Below are positions 53,052-64,000 of a stretch of 64,000 nucleotides of DNA, in pieces. Source of the DNA: Puffinus mauretanicus (taxonomy: Eukaryota > Chordata > Aves > Procellariiformes > Procellariidae). Below the pieces are notes generated by a model that did not search any database, had not been told where the DNA came from, and worked only from the letters and a program-made list of their open reading frames with translations. The position numbers and the translations under genes were made by a program. The stretch covers positions 3,658,001-3,722,000 of the forward strand of contig JAJKFH010001094.1 in NCBI GenBank assembly GCA_023333565.1. The letters are read 5' to 3'. Position 1 is the stretch's first letter; each line of letters opens with the position of its first letter.

Positions 53052-55912
53052 GTGAGTAATTATGATTTGTGCTTTCACTCTGCTGATTTCTGAATCTAAA
53101 CGCTGCACTCCAGGCCTTCGGGGAGAATGCATAGTGAATTTGAATTGCAGGACTCGTGGCTCAGTTGTCTTTCTGAGCAGCAGACCAGGTTGGGGACAGT
53201 ACAGGCAGGCTGCTCCAAGGAGACTCTTGCTGGGATTCCGCCTTACACGAGGAACTCCCTGGTGCAGAGAAGCTCATTAATGTTACCCTTCCAGAATAAG
53301 CAGGAACCCTTGGTTTCGGCTTGGTTGATTCTGTTGTCTGTTGCTGCAGGGAGTGACTTTGTTGCCTTTCAAGCCATGTTCCTGAGAAATCTACTCAGAT
53401 ACCACCAAGTCTCAGGGAAATAGAGGGAAAAAATTATTAACTCATGCAGTTTGCACTCCCAAGAAGCAGGTAGGCATAATGTAGTGAAAGAAATACTTAC
53501 TTGAGTCAGTATAGCTATTTTGGAAAAAAACAAGAATGAAAATGAATATTCAAAATTCAGATAACTTTTTTTTTTTCATTAGTGCAATAAATCTGCATGT
53601 TTTCTTGCAAACCTGGTGTAGAGTGGAAAAAATTTAATGATATGTGAACCAGGAGGAAGCAGATAGGGAAACCTCACAAGGAGATGCAGTCCTAGTTTTC
53701 CATATCTTGCATGTAGTTCAGCTAGGCATCTGCACATGACTTCTGAATATCTGGAAAGTCATCCATTTCTGGGTAGGGATGACCTTCCTTTTTGAAAGGA
53801 AAAGAAATTAAAACACTTCAGGAGTTGCCTCAGCACAGGTCTTTAGCTAACTAGAGACATCAAGTTTTGGCTGTGGTGCTTTGCGGTTTGAAGCCAGCTG
53901 TCCATCTCCAAGCATCTGCCAGAGATTATTGCCCATGAAATTCTGCAGAGGAAGAGATATATTAACTCATCTGACATTACCTGAACTAGGTTATGCAGTG
54001 CACATAACTTCTTCCATTGATAGGGTGATATATGACAATTTATAACTTGGAGCAGTATCGCTTTCATTCGGCGTAGTTGTTTGCAAAATGAGCAACCGAT
54101 TGCATAGTGGTGTAAGGAACAGCTCACAAAAGACTGAATCCCAATTTTATTTCTCACTGAAATAAAAAAAGCCAAGAGAGGCCTTCAGTTTGAGCTTATA
54201 CAGTTGTTTCTGATATGAGAGGCAGAATAATCTATTGAAACATCTGTCAAATGGTCATACAGATTCCACTTGTACAGAAATAATGGCCCACATAACTTTT
54301 GGCTTAACACGGTTGTAATATTGTAACCACAAGCCCCTATTAAAATTTCAAGCTATTAATTATGCCAATGAAGTTGCGATTGGAAAATATTATCCAGGAG
54401 TTAGAATTAAAAGGGAAAGGCTCTCATTTTTCAGATATTTTATTTCCATGCAGGGATAAAACTACATTACATTTTTTGTTTCCCTAGTGCATCTGAGAGG
54501 TACTCAGACAATCATTGATCACACATTAGATCAAAATACAACGTCTGTCATGGAGTAGGCTGGGATCTTAGCAATTTGTAACCATGAAGCTTTTCTGGGT
54601 TATAACCAGGTCATATCTTCAGGGCAGAGATCATATCTCTGTGATTTCATAACATTTACCAACCCTTGCCATAATTAGGGACCCTGTGCTGCAGGGAGTA
54701 TTCTTTTCTCAGAGCTACCACCACGATAAATCCTTACATAAAAAAGATAATACTTTTAAGTGTTTTATTGCATTATAGTGGTTAAAATGCATTAAAAGTA
54801 CACAGAAATTGAGAATTCAAAGCGGTTGGGTCAGATTCTCCGGACAGATTACAGGTGCGCACACTGGGGCTCATTTCACGAGAGACGCGAGTCCTCCAGT
54901 GATCCTTTATTACTCTAGTGAGTAATTAAATCCTTTGGGCTGACCAGCAGAACTAATGCACTCATTTTCTCTCTAGTGAAATGCTCAGAAGGGTTGCAGA
55001 CTTTTTTGTAAAGTTTCCTAGCCTGTCCTGAGAAGCTTTTTCCCTGAAGTAAAAGATCCCAAGAGTAGCCTGTGGATGAGAAAAAGTGTTGTCACCACAA
55101 GTGTATTTTGAGGTGCTCTATCATTGAATATCCTGTGGCAACAAATACAGTTCACTTTGGCCGATTCTGCAAACAGATCAGCACTAACTCGCTCAGAACT
55201 GCATCACGGCACGTTCCTCTAAGAGGTGTATTTAATGCCCATTGTGAGATACAATTAGCTGCCTGAGGGGTGGCGTTCATCTGACTCATGAAAATGTCTC
55301 CATCTGACATGCTTTGTAGTCATTGCAGAAACACATATTCAGTTCCAGGAAACGATTCATATCTTCCAAAAATAGGCAATTGAAAGTGTCTGTTGCTGTC
55401 CTGTGGCTATAAAGTGACCATAAATAAGGTAGCAAGCTTAAATGTAGACGTCTGCACTACAGGCCTCTTAAGTTCATGAATCCTATCACATCCATCTTAA
55501 TTTGAATTATAGCATAAATACATGTTCACAGCTGTCTTTGCATCTCTCTGACATTATCCAGTCACACAAGTAGTGTTTCTGTTGACCAACGAAAGCAATG
55601 AAATAGGCACAACTACATGCATCTTGAGTGTGTGGTGTTTTAGCTGACCATCTTTTTGAAGTGCATTAGAAAGGCAGTTTATGCACAAGCTAATTGTGCA
55701 TAATGTGTGGGATGTTTCACTTTCCAGATTGTATTTCTTAATTCTAGGTGTTCATGTAAAGTAGTCATTCAAATCAAAGCAATGAGATGGAAATGATTCT
55801 TGACTCTAACAGGATTTATTTCAGTTCTTTGGGCATATGTCCCATGAAATAACCAAATACCTTCTTTTGACATCAGAACTGGTTTTCCTCATTTCTGTTT
55901 TCCATCTCATAG
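53052..55912 (+). other. HECW1: HECW1 intron I-J (2.9 kb)
   Basis: No recognised transposon, exon or RNA gene; bounded by GTGAGT and catag. Confidence 0.85.
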
Positions 55913-56098
55913 AGTGCCTATCGAGTCTTCACTAACAGTACCTGCTTGAAGCATATGATTCTGAAGATCCGTAGAGATGCTCGTAATTTTGAGCGCTATC
56001 AGCACAACAGAGACCTGGTAAATTTTATCAACATGTTTGCTGATACCCGTCTGGAGCTTCCTCGTGGCTGGGAGATAAAAACTGACCAGCAGGGCAAG
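55913..56098 (+). CDS. HECW1: HECW1 exon J (helical box and start of WW2)
   Basis: The exon reads [20 protein letters not shown], then [42 protein letters not shown]. The first part is the helical box that packs against WW2 in HECW proteins; the last part is the first strand of WW2 with its first Trp. The length is 186 nt and the phases are 0 to 0, so it is frame-neutral. The acceptor is catag and the donor is AAG|GTAAGA. The TDQQGK sequence is a main reason for calling HECW1 over HECW2. Confidence 0.96.
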
Positions 56099-56722
56099 GT
56101 AAGAGTGCCAACAAAACTAATCACTTGTTTAACACAGCACATTAGACTACACGATTACTAAAGGTTCCTTCCTTCTTGACTCAAAATTGGTGAAGGTTTG
56201 GTTTAAACAACACAAGCAGCAAGCAGAGTTATTTTAGAAGCAGAAAAGAGCTTCAAGAACAAATGTTTTGAAGCATAGTGGTGACCCTCTAGCTTTCTGT
56301 GGAATATCACACCATAGCCAAGGCAACATTGGACTAACAAAAAAGTTTAAGCCAGAGTTTAGATCTGTCATGACTGCAAAATTTGGCTTAGTGTCTCTGC
56401 CTCCAATGAAGCTTTGCTGAGTGACTTCTCGAACCACCAAATACGCTAAAGCAGTGTTCCCCAATAATTTTATTCTCTTCTGTCTTTTTTACTTCATGGC
56501 CATTACACGTGACTTTGACCTACATAGTTTCAGGTATTTTCTAAGAGCTATTCTAGCTTCGACTAAGAAAGTCCTGTCGTTTGCAGATATCTTCCATGGA
56601 CTGTACCTAAATAGGGTATTTCTGACACATAATTGCCAGTGGTTTTCACTTTATGATCCCACAATACCATCACGGTGTCGGCAGTCTTCTTACAAAAAAA
56701 ACATTGTTCCTTTGTGTTTTAG
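56099..56722 (+). other. HECW1: HECW1 intron J-K (0.6 kb)
   Basis: Short intron bounded by GTAAGA and tttag, interrupting WW2. Nothing else recognised. Confidence 0.9.
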
Positions 56723-56857
56723 TCTTTCTTCGTTGACCACAATAGCCGTGCTACCACTTTCATAGATCCCAGGATCCCACTGCAGAATGGTCGTCTGCCT
56801 AATCACCTGACTCACAGGCAACATCTTCAGCGACTTCGTAGCTACAGTGCTGGAGAG
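56723..56857 (+). CDS. HECW1: HECW1 exon K (rest of WW2)
   Basis: The exon reads [20 protein letters not shown], then [25 protein letters not shown]. It supplies the second and third strands of WW2. The second signature Trp is replaced by Phe (ATTF), as I recall for HECW family WW2 domains, so this is not a defect. The length is 135 nt and the phases are 0 to 0. The acceptor is tttag and the donor is GAG|GTAACT. The intron between J and K is only 624 bp. Confidence 0.96.
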
Positions 56858-59800
56858 GTAACTGTGCTAGTATCAATAGTTACTTTTGACAGCAATCTTC
56901 TGTAGAATTAAAAGTGCTTCTTATCTTTGCAATGCCTTTAAACAGACTGTGTTGTGGATTTTTATCTTCCAAAGGAAATAAGGGTTTTTTTTTTTTCGTT
57001 CTGAAGGTTTGTCTCAGAGCTTGCTGGTAATAAAGGTTTATATTTTGACAGTTTTCAGAATAAAGTAATAAACAAGTAAAACTAACCGAAGTGAAATGAT
57101 GACAAAATAGATTTTCAAAGAAGAATCCATATTTGACATCCTAGTCTTGCTTTAGTAAAGTCAAGTCATTCATTATTTTTATAACCTGATACTTCAGCAG
57201 CCTCACATGTTTCTTCATTCCCCACTGTGACATTCCTCTGAAAAGATATACTCCCTAGCAGTAGTGTAGTGATGTGTGTTGAGGTTTGCTTCCCTAGCTT
57301 TCAATCACGTTAAACATCTTTCCTAAGTTTCATGGGGATGATTTTTATCACTGAGGGCCACGGGTAGGATTGATAGAAGCATGAATCCTGGGTTTGTATT
57401 GTGGATTTAAGGAGGAAAAAGTACCAGCAATCACATTCTTCATATAGCAAATCCATACAGTTGAAGATTTGTGAAGACTGAAGGTGAAGATTTGTAAAGA
57501 TTGAAGGAGTAGAGATGAATTATGGCCAAAGGATCTTCCTCTTCCAGGAAAACATCTGGAAAAATGCTTGTGAAATTAACATTAAAATGTATTGCAGCAG
57601 GACCAGTCTGAACACCTCCCACTGCCAAATGGGGTTGGGATCAGGAACTGACTAGGGTGTGAGGTCAGTACTTCAGGACCAAAGGCAGACCGGGCATGAG
57701 TAGCTTGGGAAGGTTTTCCCCATCTTGGGTGAATACGGCAATGTATTTTCTGAAGATAGAAGTGTATCTATGCATCTGTTTCAATCGTATTTTCCCACCA
57801 ACTTAGCAACTTCCCTCTGCCAGCAGCCTGCAGTTTAGTGTTGCTATTGTGACTGAATTATTGACGTGAATCTGAAAGTCATCTGCATGATGATTCATAT
57901 TTGGGCCCATGCATGCCTGGGGCTTGCTACAAATTCACCAGCTCAGGGGCAGAAACACCACTGACCTAGCCCAAAAATACATTTCGTTTTGCAACTGCTG
58001 GCAAGGCTGTCAAAGAACAATTTGCGATAAACCCAAAATATCAAGTACAGGGAAGGGAGTGAAAAGCATTGAAACTTTTGAGTAATGATTCTCTGGGGAA
58101 ATTGTAAACTATTCGTTGAGGCCACTGATTTGGCATGATCAACTAATGAAACGGGGTGTTCTGCCTCGGGAGCCATCAGTGCTGGCACCTTCATCTCACA
58201 GTCTTGGTGGCCTGCGTCCCACAGTGCTTCTTGGACCCTTGTCGCAGTCGGTAGCTTCCCCTCTGGAAGTATCTGCTGTTCCACTGGAAGGACTCCCATT
58301 GATTTCCAAGGATTTTGGATCGGTGCCTAAAAGCCCACCATTTACAAGGAAAAGATTCAGCCCATTTATTAAGAGCCGCATGTTCCATGCCATTTCTTCC
58401 AAGTATATTTGGATGTGGTTTTGTCCTATAAATCATGTCTGTAGGGACACACTTGAGGCTTTGTCCTGGCCATGTGTCAGCTGTCTGCAGTCTGGCTGGT
58501 TTCTTTGCTGAGCAGGTGGTGTGGCCTCTGGAATCTGTCGCCAGGACAGTATGAAGGACCAAGAAAGACAACCACCAGTTTTGAACATTACGTACAGATG
58601 TCAAACAAGCCTGAAGGAGAGCAGAACAGTGCAGCTTCAGTCATGATTGCTTGTGGGTGCCAGAGAGGGTATAGAAAAGAGCCAGTGTAATGAGAGGAAA
58701 AACTACCCCCTGCCTTGGCGCACACACCTGACATCCTGCCCAAGTGCCAAAACGAGTTGCCGGAGTGTCATGTGGACTTCCCAGGGACTTTGTGACACTG
58801 AGTGATCAGTTGAGGAAAGAGCAGACAAAAATCAGAGACAGATGAGCCCAAAGTGGGAAAAAAGTAGTACCCCATCTTCACACACTCAGCGATGGCTCTT
58901 AGCTGAGTCACCATAAAGAAATGATTATGGTTCTAAGAAATTGTGATCTCAGTACTCAACAGCAGACAAAAAAGCAAATGTAATGTCTGGAATTCTTAGA
59001 GAATTAATGGAATTTTGGTAGTTTTGGTAGTAAAAGCCAAACCAATTCAATCAAAATAAGGCAGGGTTGAAATTCAGTGAGAATAGTTAACCAGAGGAAC
59101 AAATGATTACGTGGGCATTGGGTCTCCATTTCTTCTTATTTTCAGGCCAAAACATAGTGCAAAAGCCAGTTTTGTCTTAGTCACCAACAAGTTTCCGAGT
59201 GCAATGAACAGGCTATGGTGTTGAAGTAAAAAAGGTGATCTCCTGCCCTCGCTTCCATAAGATCCATGAATCTTCTAACTCCTTTTGGCTCATCAAAATG
59301 TGGCCTTGATTCCTGCCTAATAATCTGTGGTGTTGAACAGAATACCTTGCAATACTAATAAAGAATTGATTTTTAGTATTTCAAATATACTTTTAAAACT
59401 CCCTCATGAAATTAGAACATAAAAATACGCTTTCTCAAGTATGGCAGTTTTCTTTGCTTTATGACATTTAAAATTCATTCTAAGTAGAGAATAGAAATAG
59501 CAATTGCACAGTTTCTATAGAAGGCTGGCTGTTGCTTCCAAGTACTTTTATTCAAGGCCTACCCCAACTATTAACAGGCCAAACGGAGATTAAAACTGCC
59601 CTTTTTCCCTTAATTTCTATATGGTGAGCTGTGTTTTTAAAAAAATTACCTGTGCATATAATAGTACTCCGTTTCCCTCTTCCAAGAAAGAAAGCATCCA
59701 TTTCATAAATTAATCTGTAATACTTATGCTTTTCTTCATGTTGAAGCATTCTCCTAAATGAAGGACCTCTGTAAAAACTTTTGACGTCCACCTGAGTAGA

Positions 59801-62800
59801 TTCTTGGTATTAAATGGTATTATATATAAATTTGACAAAAATGCTACAGATTCTTTAGTATGCACTTCTTTAAGGATATCAATCTTTTACAGGAAAAAGG
59901 TGGTTGATGCTACTCTGGGTTACCTGATTTTTGAAAGAAAAGTTCAGGTGGCTGTACTGGGCATCAGTAGCTAAAAGAACATAGGTCACTAAGTGCTTCA
60001 TTTACTTCTGCCGCTGCTATAAACAGAACAGGTCAGAAGCACTTTCCATTCCCTCTAAGGGGCTTTCCGTCTGCAGTGGAAATCAACATGTATGATTATA
60101 GGGTAGACATTTTACAGACAAAGAAGAAAGAAGCAGGCATCCATAATAGAGAGGCAAGAGTTTCTGGTTAGCAAGAAAAGCAGAGGAGGTACTGGAATAT
60201 AGCAGTATATAAATCTCCTTACTGACCCAGACCGCAACAAGCGAGTAGCAGGATTCAAACAGGCAGGAGCCTCTCAAATCCAGCAGTGATATAAAACCCA
60301 GGAAAAGGGTATTATATCATTGAAAGGCTCCTTGATACTTTGGACTCTGTACTCTGGTTGCAACATCCCAGTATCAATTGCAAAGCAGTTAAACCCTGCC
60401 ATAAATCTGTCAGATTACCCTGCACTAGATGAACCAGGTCACTAAATCGTTAGAGGGGTCACTCTTGTTTTTTTAATTAGAGAATAATGTGCTAATCTAA
60501 ATTAAATTATTCAATTAGAAAGTTAAAGTAGATAAGGCGATTGTGATTAGACACTGAATTGGAGCAATCAATTGTACTATATTAGCTAAAAGATTGGAAA
60601 GAGGAGTGTTAGGAAAATGGAAGTTAATTAGACGGCTGGGAATTTTGCTGTTGTGTTGCCAGGGAAAAATTGTTTAGAGGTGTAAACATGTAAAGACCGT
60701 GGTCCAAACACAGCATTAGTGATGCCTAATGATGGTGATGAAGATAGGTACAGCACCACAGTGTGTGCAATTTATTATGTTAAGGTGTGTACAGAACTGA
60801 ATTCTTACAATCTAGATGGCTTTAGCTGTTAAACCAAAATTGGGAAGAAGGGAAGGAGGGAGTGAAGGTTTCTCTTCACGGGCTCTAGACACATTTCCTT
60901 TCAGAATTCTTGCTTCAGGAGAAATATGTTCAGGCACACAACTCAGCAGCACTGGAAAGCTAGCCAAAAGAAAAAAAAAAAAAAATCAGGTGACATAAGC
61001 AAGGGGAGAAGGCTGGGCAGAAGTACCATGCAGTTCCCAAGTGAAGAGCAAATACCAACTGGTGCTAATTTTTGTGGGAGTTAAACGGGTGTTTAATTTC
61101 TCTGTTACTCCTCCCTTTCCCCCTTCCTGTCTTCTGGTCAGTAAATCTGTGTGTAGCAACAAGGGTGTAGGATTTGTCTTTGTCAAGGATGAGTCAGAGA
61201 CCACCCTTAAAAACAGGCTCACCCACCATCCGCGCTCCCATGCAAGTCCGTTCTACAAGGAGCTGGGGAAGAGGCATCCTCACCTGATATCCAGAGCTCC
61301 CTGGAAGTGGAGAAGCTGAGCACAACACAATGCCTTAGCACCGTCCCACACACCCTCGCTGATGCAGCCGATCTCAGGCCAGTGTGTCATCTTGACTGTG
61401 CCGCTCACAGACAGCCCAAGATATGGCTGTTCCCAGAAAGGCTTCATGCCCACTGTACCAATGAATTATAGGGCACCTCTTGCACCTAAGCTTCCTCCTT
61501 CTTCCACAGCATAGAGCGAATGCCATAAAGGCCACATGGTGGATGCCTGGGTCACAGGGCGAAAGCTGTCTGAGCCTGAGCTAAACTTGCAGTGTCAGTT
61601 GGCCCATGGGTGTGGGAGAAGGAGACAAAGGCAGAAGATTTAGCACAGCACAGAGGGACTTAGTGAATTGTGTATGATCTGCTTGAAAGCTCTTCCTGTT
61701 TTTAAAGGTGAGAAGGGTTGGACCAAGCTTAGCACATCAGTCCATTAAATACTGTGGGCTTGACTGTTCTCCCTGACACTGGGATAAGTCTCTTGTAATC
61801 AGCAGATGCATACCAATATAAAATGGGTGCAAGTGAAATCATAATTGAATGATGGAGCAAAACATTCACCGTGCACTTTCATAGCAGTTTTGTGTTTTCA
61901 GTTACAGTATGTTTAACTAGAATCATTAAGATTTTTCATTGGTTAACCTATATATTGACACGTATCAAGTGCATTGCCTCGTATCTTGTTACATATAAAT
62001 GTTTTATGCTTTATGTACTCCAAAGGCAACTTGCCAGTCACATTTAGCTTCTCGGTTTTCATTTATATCCAGTTGGAAGACCTGGCATTTGGCCGTACCA
62101 CTGAAAATGGGTTGGCACCATTTGCTTAGATGCAGAGCTAAGCATTTAAAATATTGGAGTAGGGGCAAATTCTTCCTGAAGTAGTTGCCAAGTACTACAA
62201 TTTGTGCAGTGAGAAAGGAGCGGTTATTAGCCCAGTAGAATGGCAATTGGAATTCCTAATGCATCTTGTCCTGATACAGGGTGTCCTCACACTGATTTTG
62301 TAGCAGTGCTCCTCTGTTGGCTTCACTGTGGCCATATTCTGGAGGAACACAAGTGAGAGAGAGACGGGTTCCCCTCAGCTTGCACAAGTCCCCAAAAAGT
62401 TACCCAGCAAGTAATGTCTTGCTGAAGACAGATTGCTAGACCTCATTGTATGGCCTTTAATATCCTCATACCTAAGTGTTTTCCCACCTTTTAATGTATC
62501 TGCCTTCCTGACATGATTCCCTTCACTAGATACTGCGTTTAGGACAGTGGCATTCTTTAAGTGCCTCAGTTAAGTAGTAGTGATAAATTTCCATCTTACT
62601 ACTCTTTTTATCAGCTATTTGCATTATGTTCTTTTTTCAATGTATACAATTCAACTTCTATTTCTGGTTATGCAAGTTAGGCAACCCCCTTTTGCGATGA
62701 TGTAGCCCTTTTCTGTCCTGTCATCTACATAGATATACCTTCCTCATGTTATTTCCAATGTTAAATTTTGCTTCAGCGACGCTGAGTGAACATGTTGCAG

Positions 62801-63234
62801 TGTTGTGGGCTTTTTTCTTTTTTCAAATTAACGTTGCTGTAAAAAAACTTGAAATAAATGCAGTTATGCTAGTACAAGAGACTGTATGATATTACAGGGA
62901 TTTTATTTTCATTGAACCAGAGAACTCCATCACTGCAATAGCTTTATTAATTTGCATTTACTTCTGGGTTCTGGTGCCTTCACTGCAGCATCGAAGAGGT
63001 GAGATAGCTGTGGATAATGGTGTCCCTCCATTTGGAAGCACAGAATTACCTGCCTTTTTTAAGTTGGCTGAAGTATAAAGCTATAATTTTCATGCAGGCT
63101 TTCTGTCCTTTAGTCAGTCAGCGTCATAGACTATTCTGAAGGTCAGAGAAGTAAAGATGAGAAACCTTTTTACTGACTGATATGGTACTGATGGTCAGTT
63201 TTGATCCTTCTTTCCCTTTCCTCTGATGTTGTAG
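56858..63234 (+). other. HECW1: HECW1 intron K-L (6.4 kb)
   Basis: It holds a 23-base tandem duplication at 57462-57507 and an A run at about 60969-60985. GC-richer patches near 58700-58800 and 61200-61400 contain no recognised repeat or exon. Several open frames of up to about 137 codons overlap on both strands near 57940-58604, without protein features. Confidence 0.8.
57462..57507 (+). repeat. Tandem duplication, 23-base period
   Basis: TGAAGATTTGTGAAGACTGAAGG (57462-57484) is followed directly by a copy differing at two positions (57485-57507). Confidence 0.9.
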
Positions 63235-63340
63235 GCCTCTGAAGTCTCTCGAAACAGAGGAGTTACTCTGTTGACCAGACCAGGCAATAGTCTCGTAACG
63301 GCTATTCGAAACCAGCACCATCACGAGACGTTACCTCTGG
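63235..63340 (+). CDS. HECW1: HECW1 exon L (pre-HECT linker)
   Basis: The exon reads ASEVSRNRGVTLLTRPGNSL, then VTAIRNQHHHETLPL, and ends one base into an Ala codon (G|CT). It directly follows SAGE of exon K, recreating the HECW1-type SAGEASEVSRNRG. The acceptor is gtag after a CT-rich run and the donor is TGG|GTAAGC. The length is 106 nt and the phases are 0 to 1. Confidence 0.94.
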
Positions 63341-63544
63341 GTAAGCCAAGTTTCTCTTTTCTTTTCAAAGCAGTGCTCACAAAGATGCTTTTTAGCACTT
63401 CTCATCAACCACATGCACTGCATCGATATTGCCCTGTGTCCCACTAGCAGTGTGCAGTCAGCGTGCCCCTGCACGGTCACGGTGACGTGACCAGGCCCCC
63501 TCAATGGTAAATAAAGCCTCTGTATTTTTTTTTTCCTTTCACAG
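63341..63544 (+). other. HECW1: HECW1 intron L-M (204 bp)
   Basis: The shortest intron in the window, GTAAGC to cacag with a long T-rich tract before the acceptor. Confidence 0.92.
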
Positions 63545-63641
63545 CTTACAATGACAAGATTGTCGCATTTCTACGCCAACCCAACATTTTTGAGATGCTG
63601 CAGGAGCGTCAGCCCAGCTTGGCCAGAAACCATGCACTCAG
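63545..63641 (+). CDS. HECW1: HECW1 exon M (conserved pre-HECT block)
   Basis: The exon reads [20 protein letters not shown], then [13 protein letters not shown] with the last Arg split AG|. This block, shared by HECW1 and HECW2, precedes the HECT domain. The acceptor is ttcacag after a T-rich tract and the donor is CAG|GTACCG. The length is 97 nt and the phases are 1 to 2. It is the last coding exon in the window; the catalytic HECT lobe must be encoded downstream. Confidence 0.95.
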
Positions 63642-64000
63642 GTACCGCTTCTTTCCAGACTGCTGAAACAAAGTTCCAGGAAGAGCTTCTTGTAGTGGGG
63701 GAAAACAAATTCTAGTAACTGTAGTGTAGTACAAAAGATTAACTTGGGCCCTATATGGAACTGTCACCATTAAAGAGTAGGTTGTGGACCACCAGAATCT
63801 ATGTAGTTACTATAGTTATTTTCCACAGACACCCAAGAAGTAAGAAGAACCAAAATAACTATGGGCAAATAGTGACATATTTAATTTCCATTCTAAGTAT
63901 TAGAATTAGTTAATACTGAATAGCAGAAACTCTGTCTTCACCTACAATTATCACTTTGCTTTTCAGAAGATAGGGTTAAAGTTGTGTTTGGATGGAAGTC
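63642..64000 (+). other. HECW1: Start of HECW1 intron after exon M
   Basis: Begins with GTACCG and runs off the window. No further exon is visible before the edge. Confidence 0.8.

Noticed and set aside
57943..58604. Overlapping frames of 118-137 codons on both strands in intron K-L
   Set aside because: No protein resemblance, no splice-compatible conservation visible and overlapping on opposite strands.

Overview
The window is vertebrate nuclear DNA, most likely from a bird. The interspersed repeats I recognise are all CR1 LINEs, several ending in the avian-type octamer tail (ATTCTATG)n. The only gene I can support is spliced, with long AT-rich introns and GT/AG splice sites. There is no sign of bacterial, plasmid or phage sequence.

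The gene is HECW1 (NEDL1), a neuronal C2-WW-HECT E3 ubiquitin ligase, on the + strand. Thirteen consecutive coding exons can be placed between about 5478 and 63641, roughly 960 codons, and all phases join without a break. Exons A-D encode the C2 region. Exon E (1.37 kb) encodes the acidic disordered linker with a Ser-Cys-Tyr-Ser-Thr tandem repeat. F-G encode WW1, H-I a Ser-rich linker and a conserved block, J the helical box and the start of WW2, K the rest of WW2, and L-M the stretch that precedes the HECT domain. The N-terminal exons lie upstream of the window and the HECT exons downstream. HECW1 is preferred over its paralogue HECW2 because of the sequence in and after WW2 ([39 protein letters not shown] in two pieces) and the SCYST repeat.

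Layout: 1-2226 holds a CR1 (+) with endonuclease and an internally deleted reverse transcriptase. 2227-5477 is intron. Exon A is at 5478. A 10.4 kb intron follows with two antisense CR1 pieces (10711-10977 and 12446-13170). Exon B is at 15984. A 13.6 kb intron follows with a sense CR1 carrying a 328-codon open reading frame (21857-22917). Exons C, D and E are at 29729, 31884 and 34634, with an antisense CR1 of another subfamily at 32336-33672. Exons F to M then run from 39385 to 63641, separated by introns that look unique apart from simple repeats.

No undescribed biological system is evident. The observations most worth checking are: near-identical CR1 copies in opposite orientation flanking exon B; a frame-neutral exon E with a weak donor and a hairpin just beyond it; tandem NAGNAG acceptors at exons A and C; two perfect short palindromes in introns; and the coding minisatellite in exon E.
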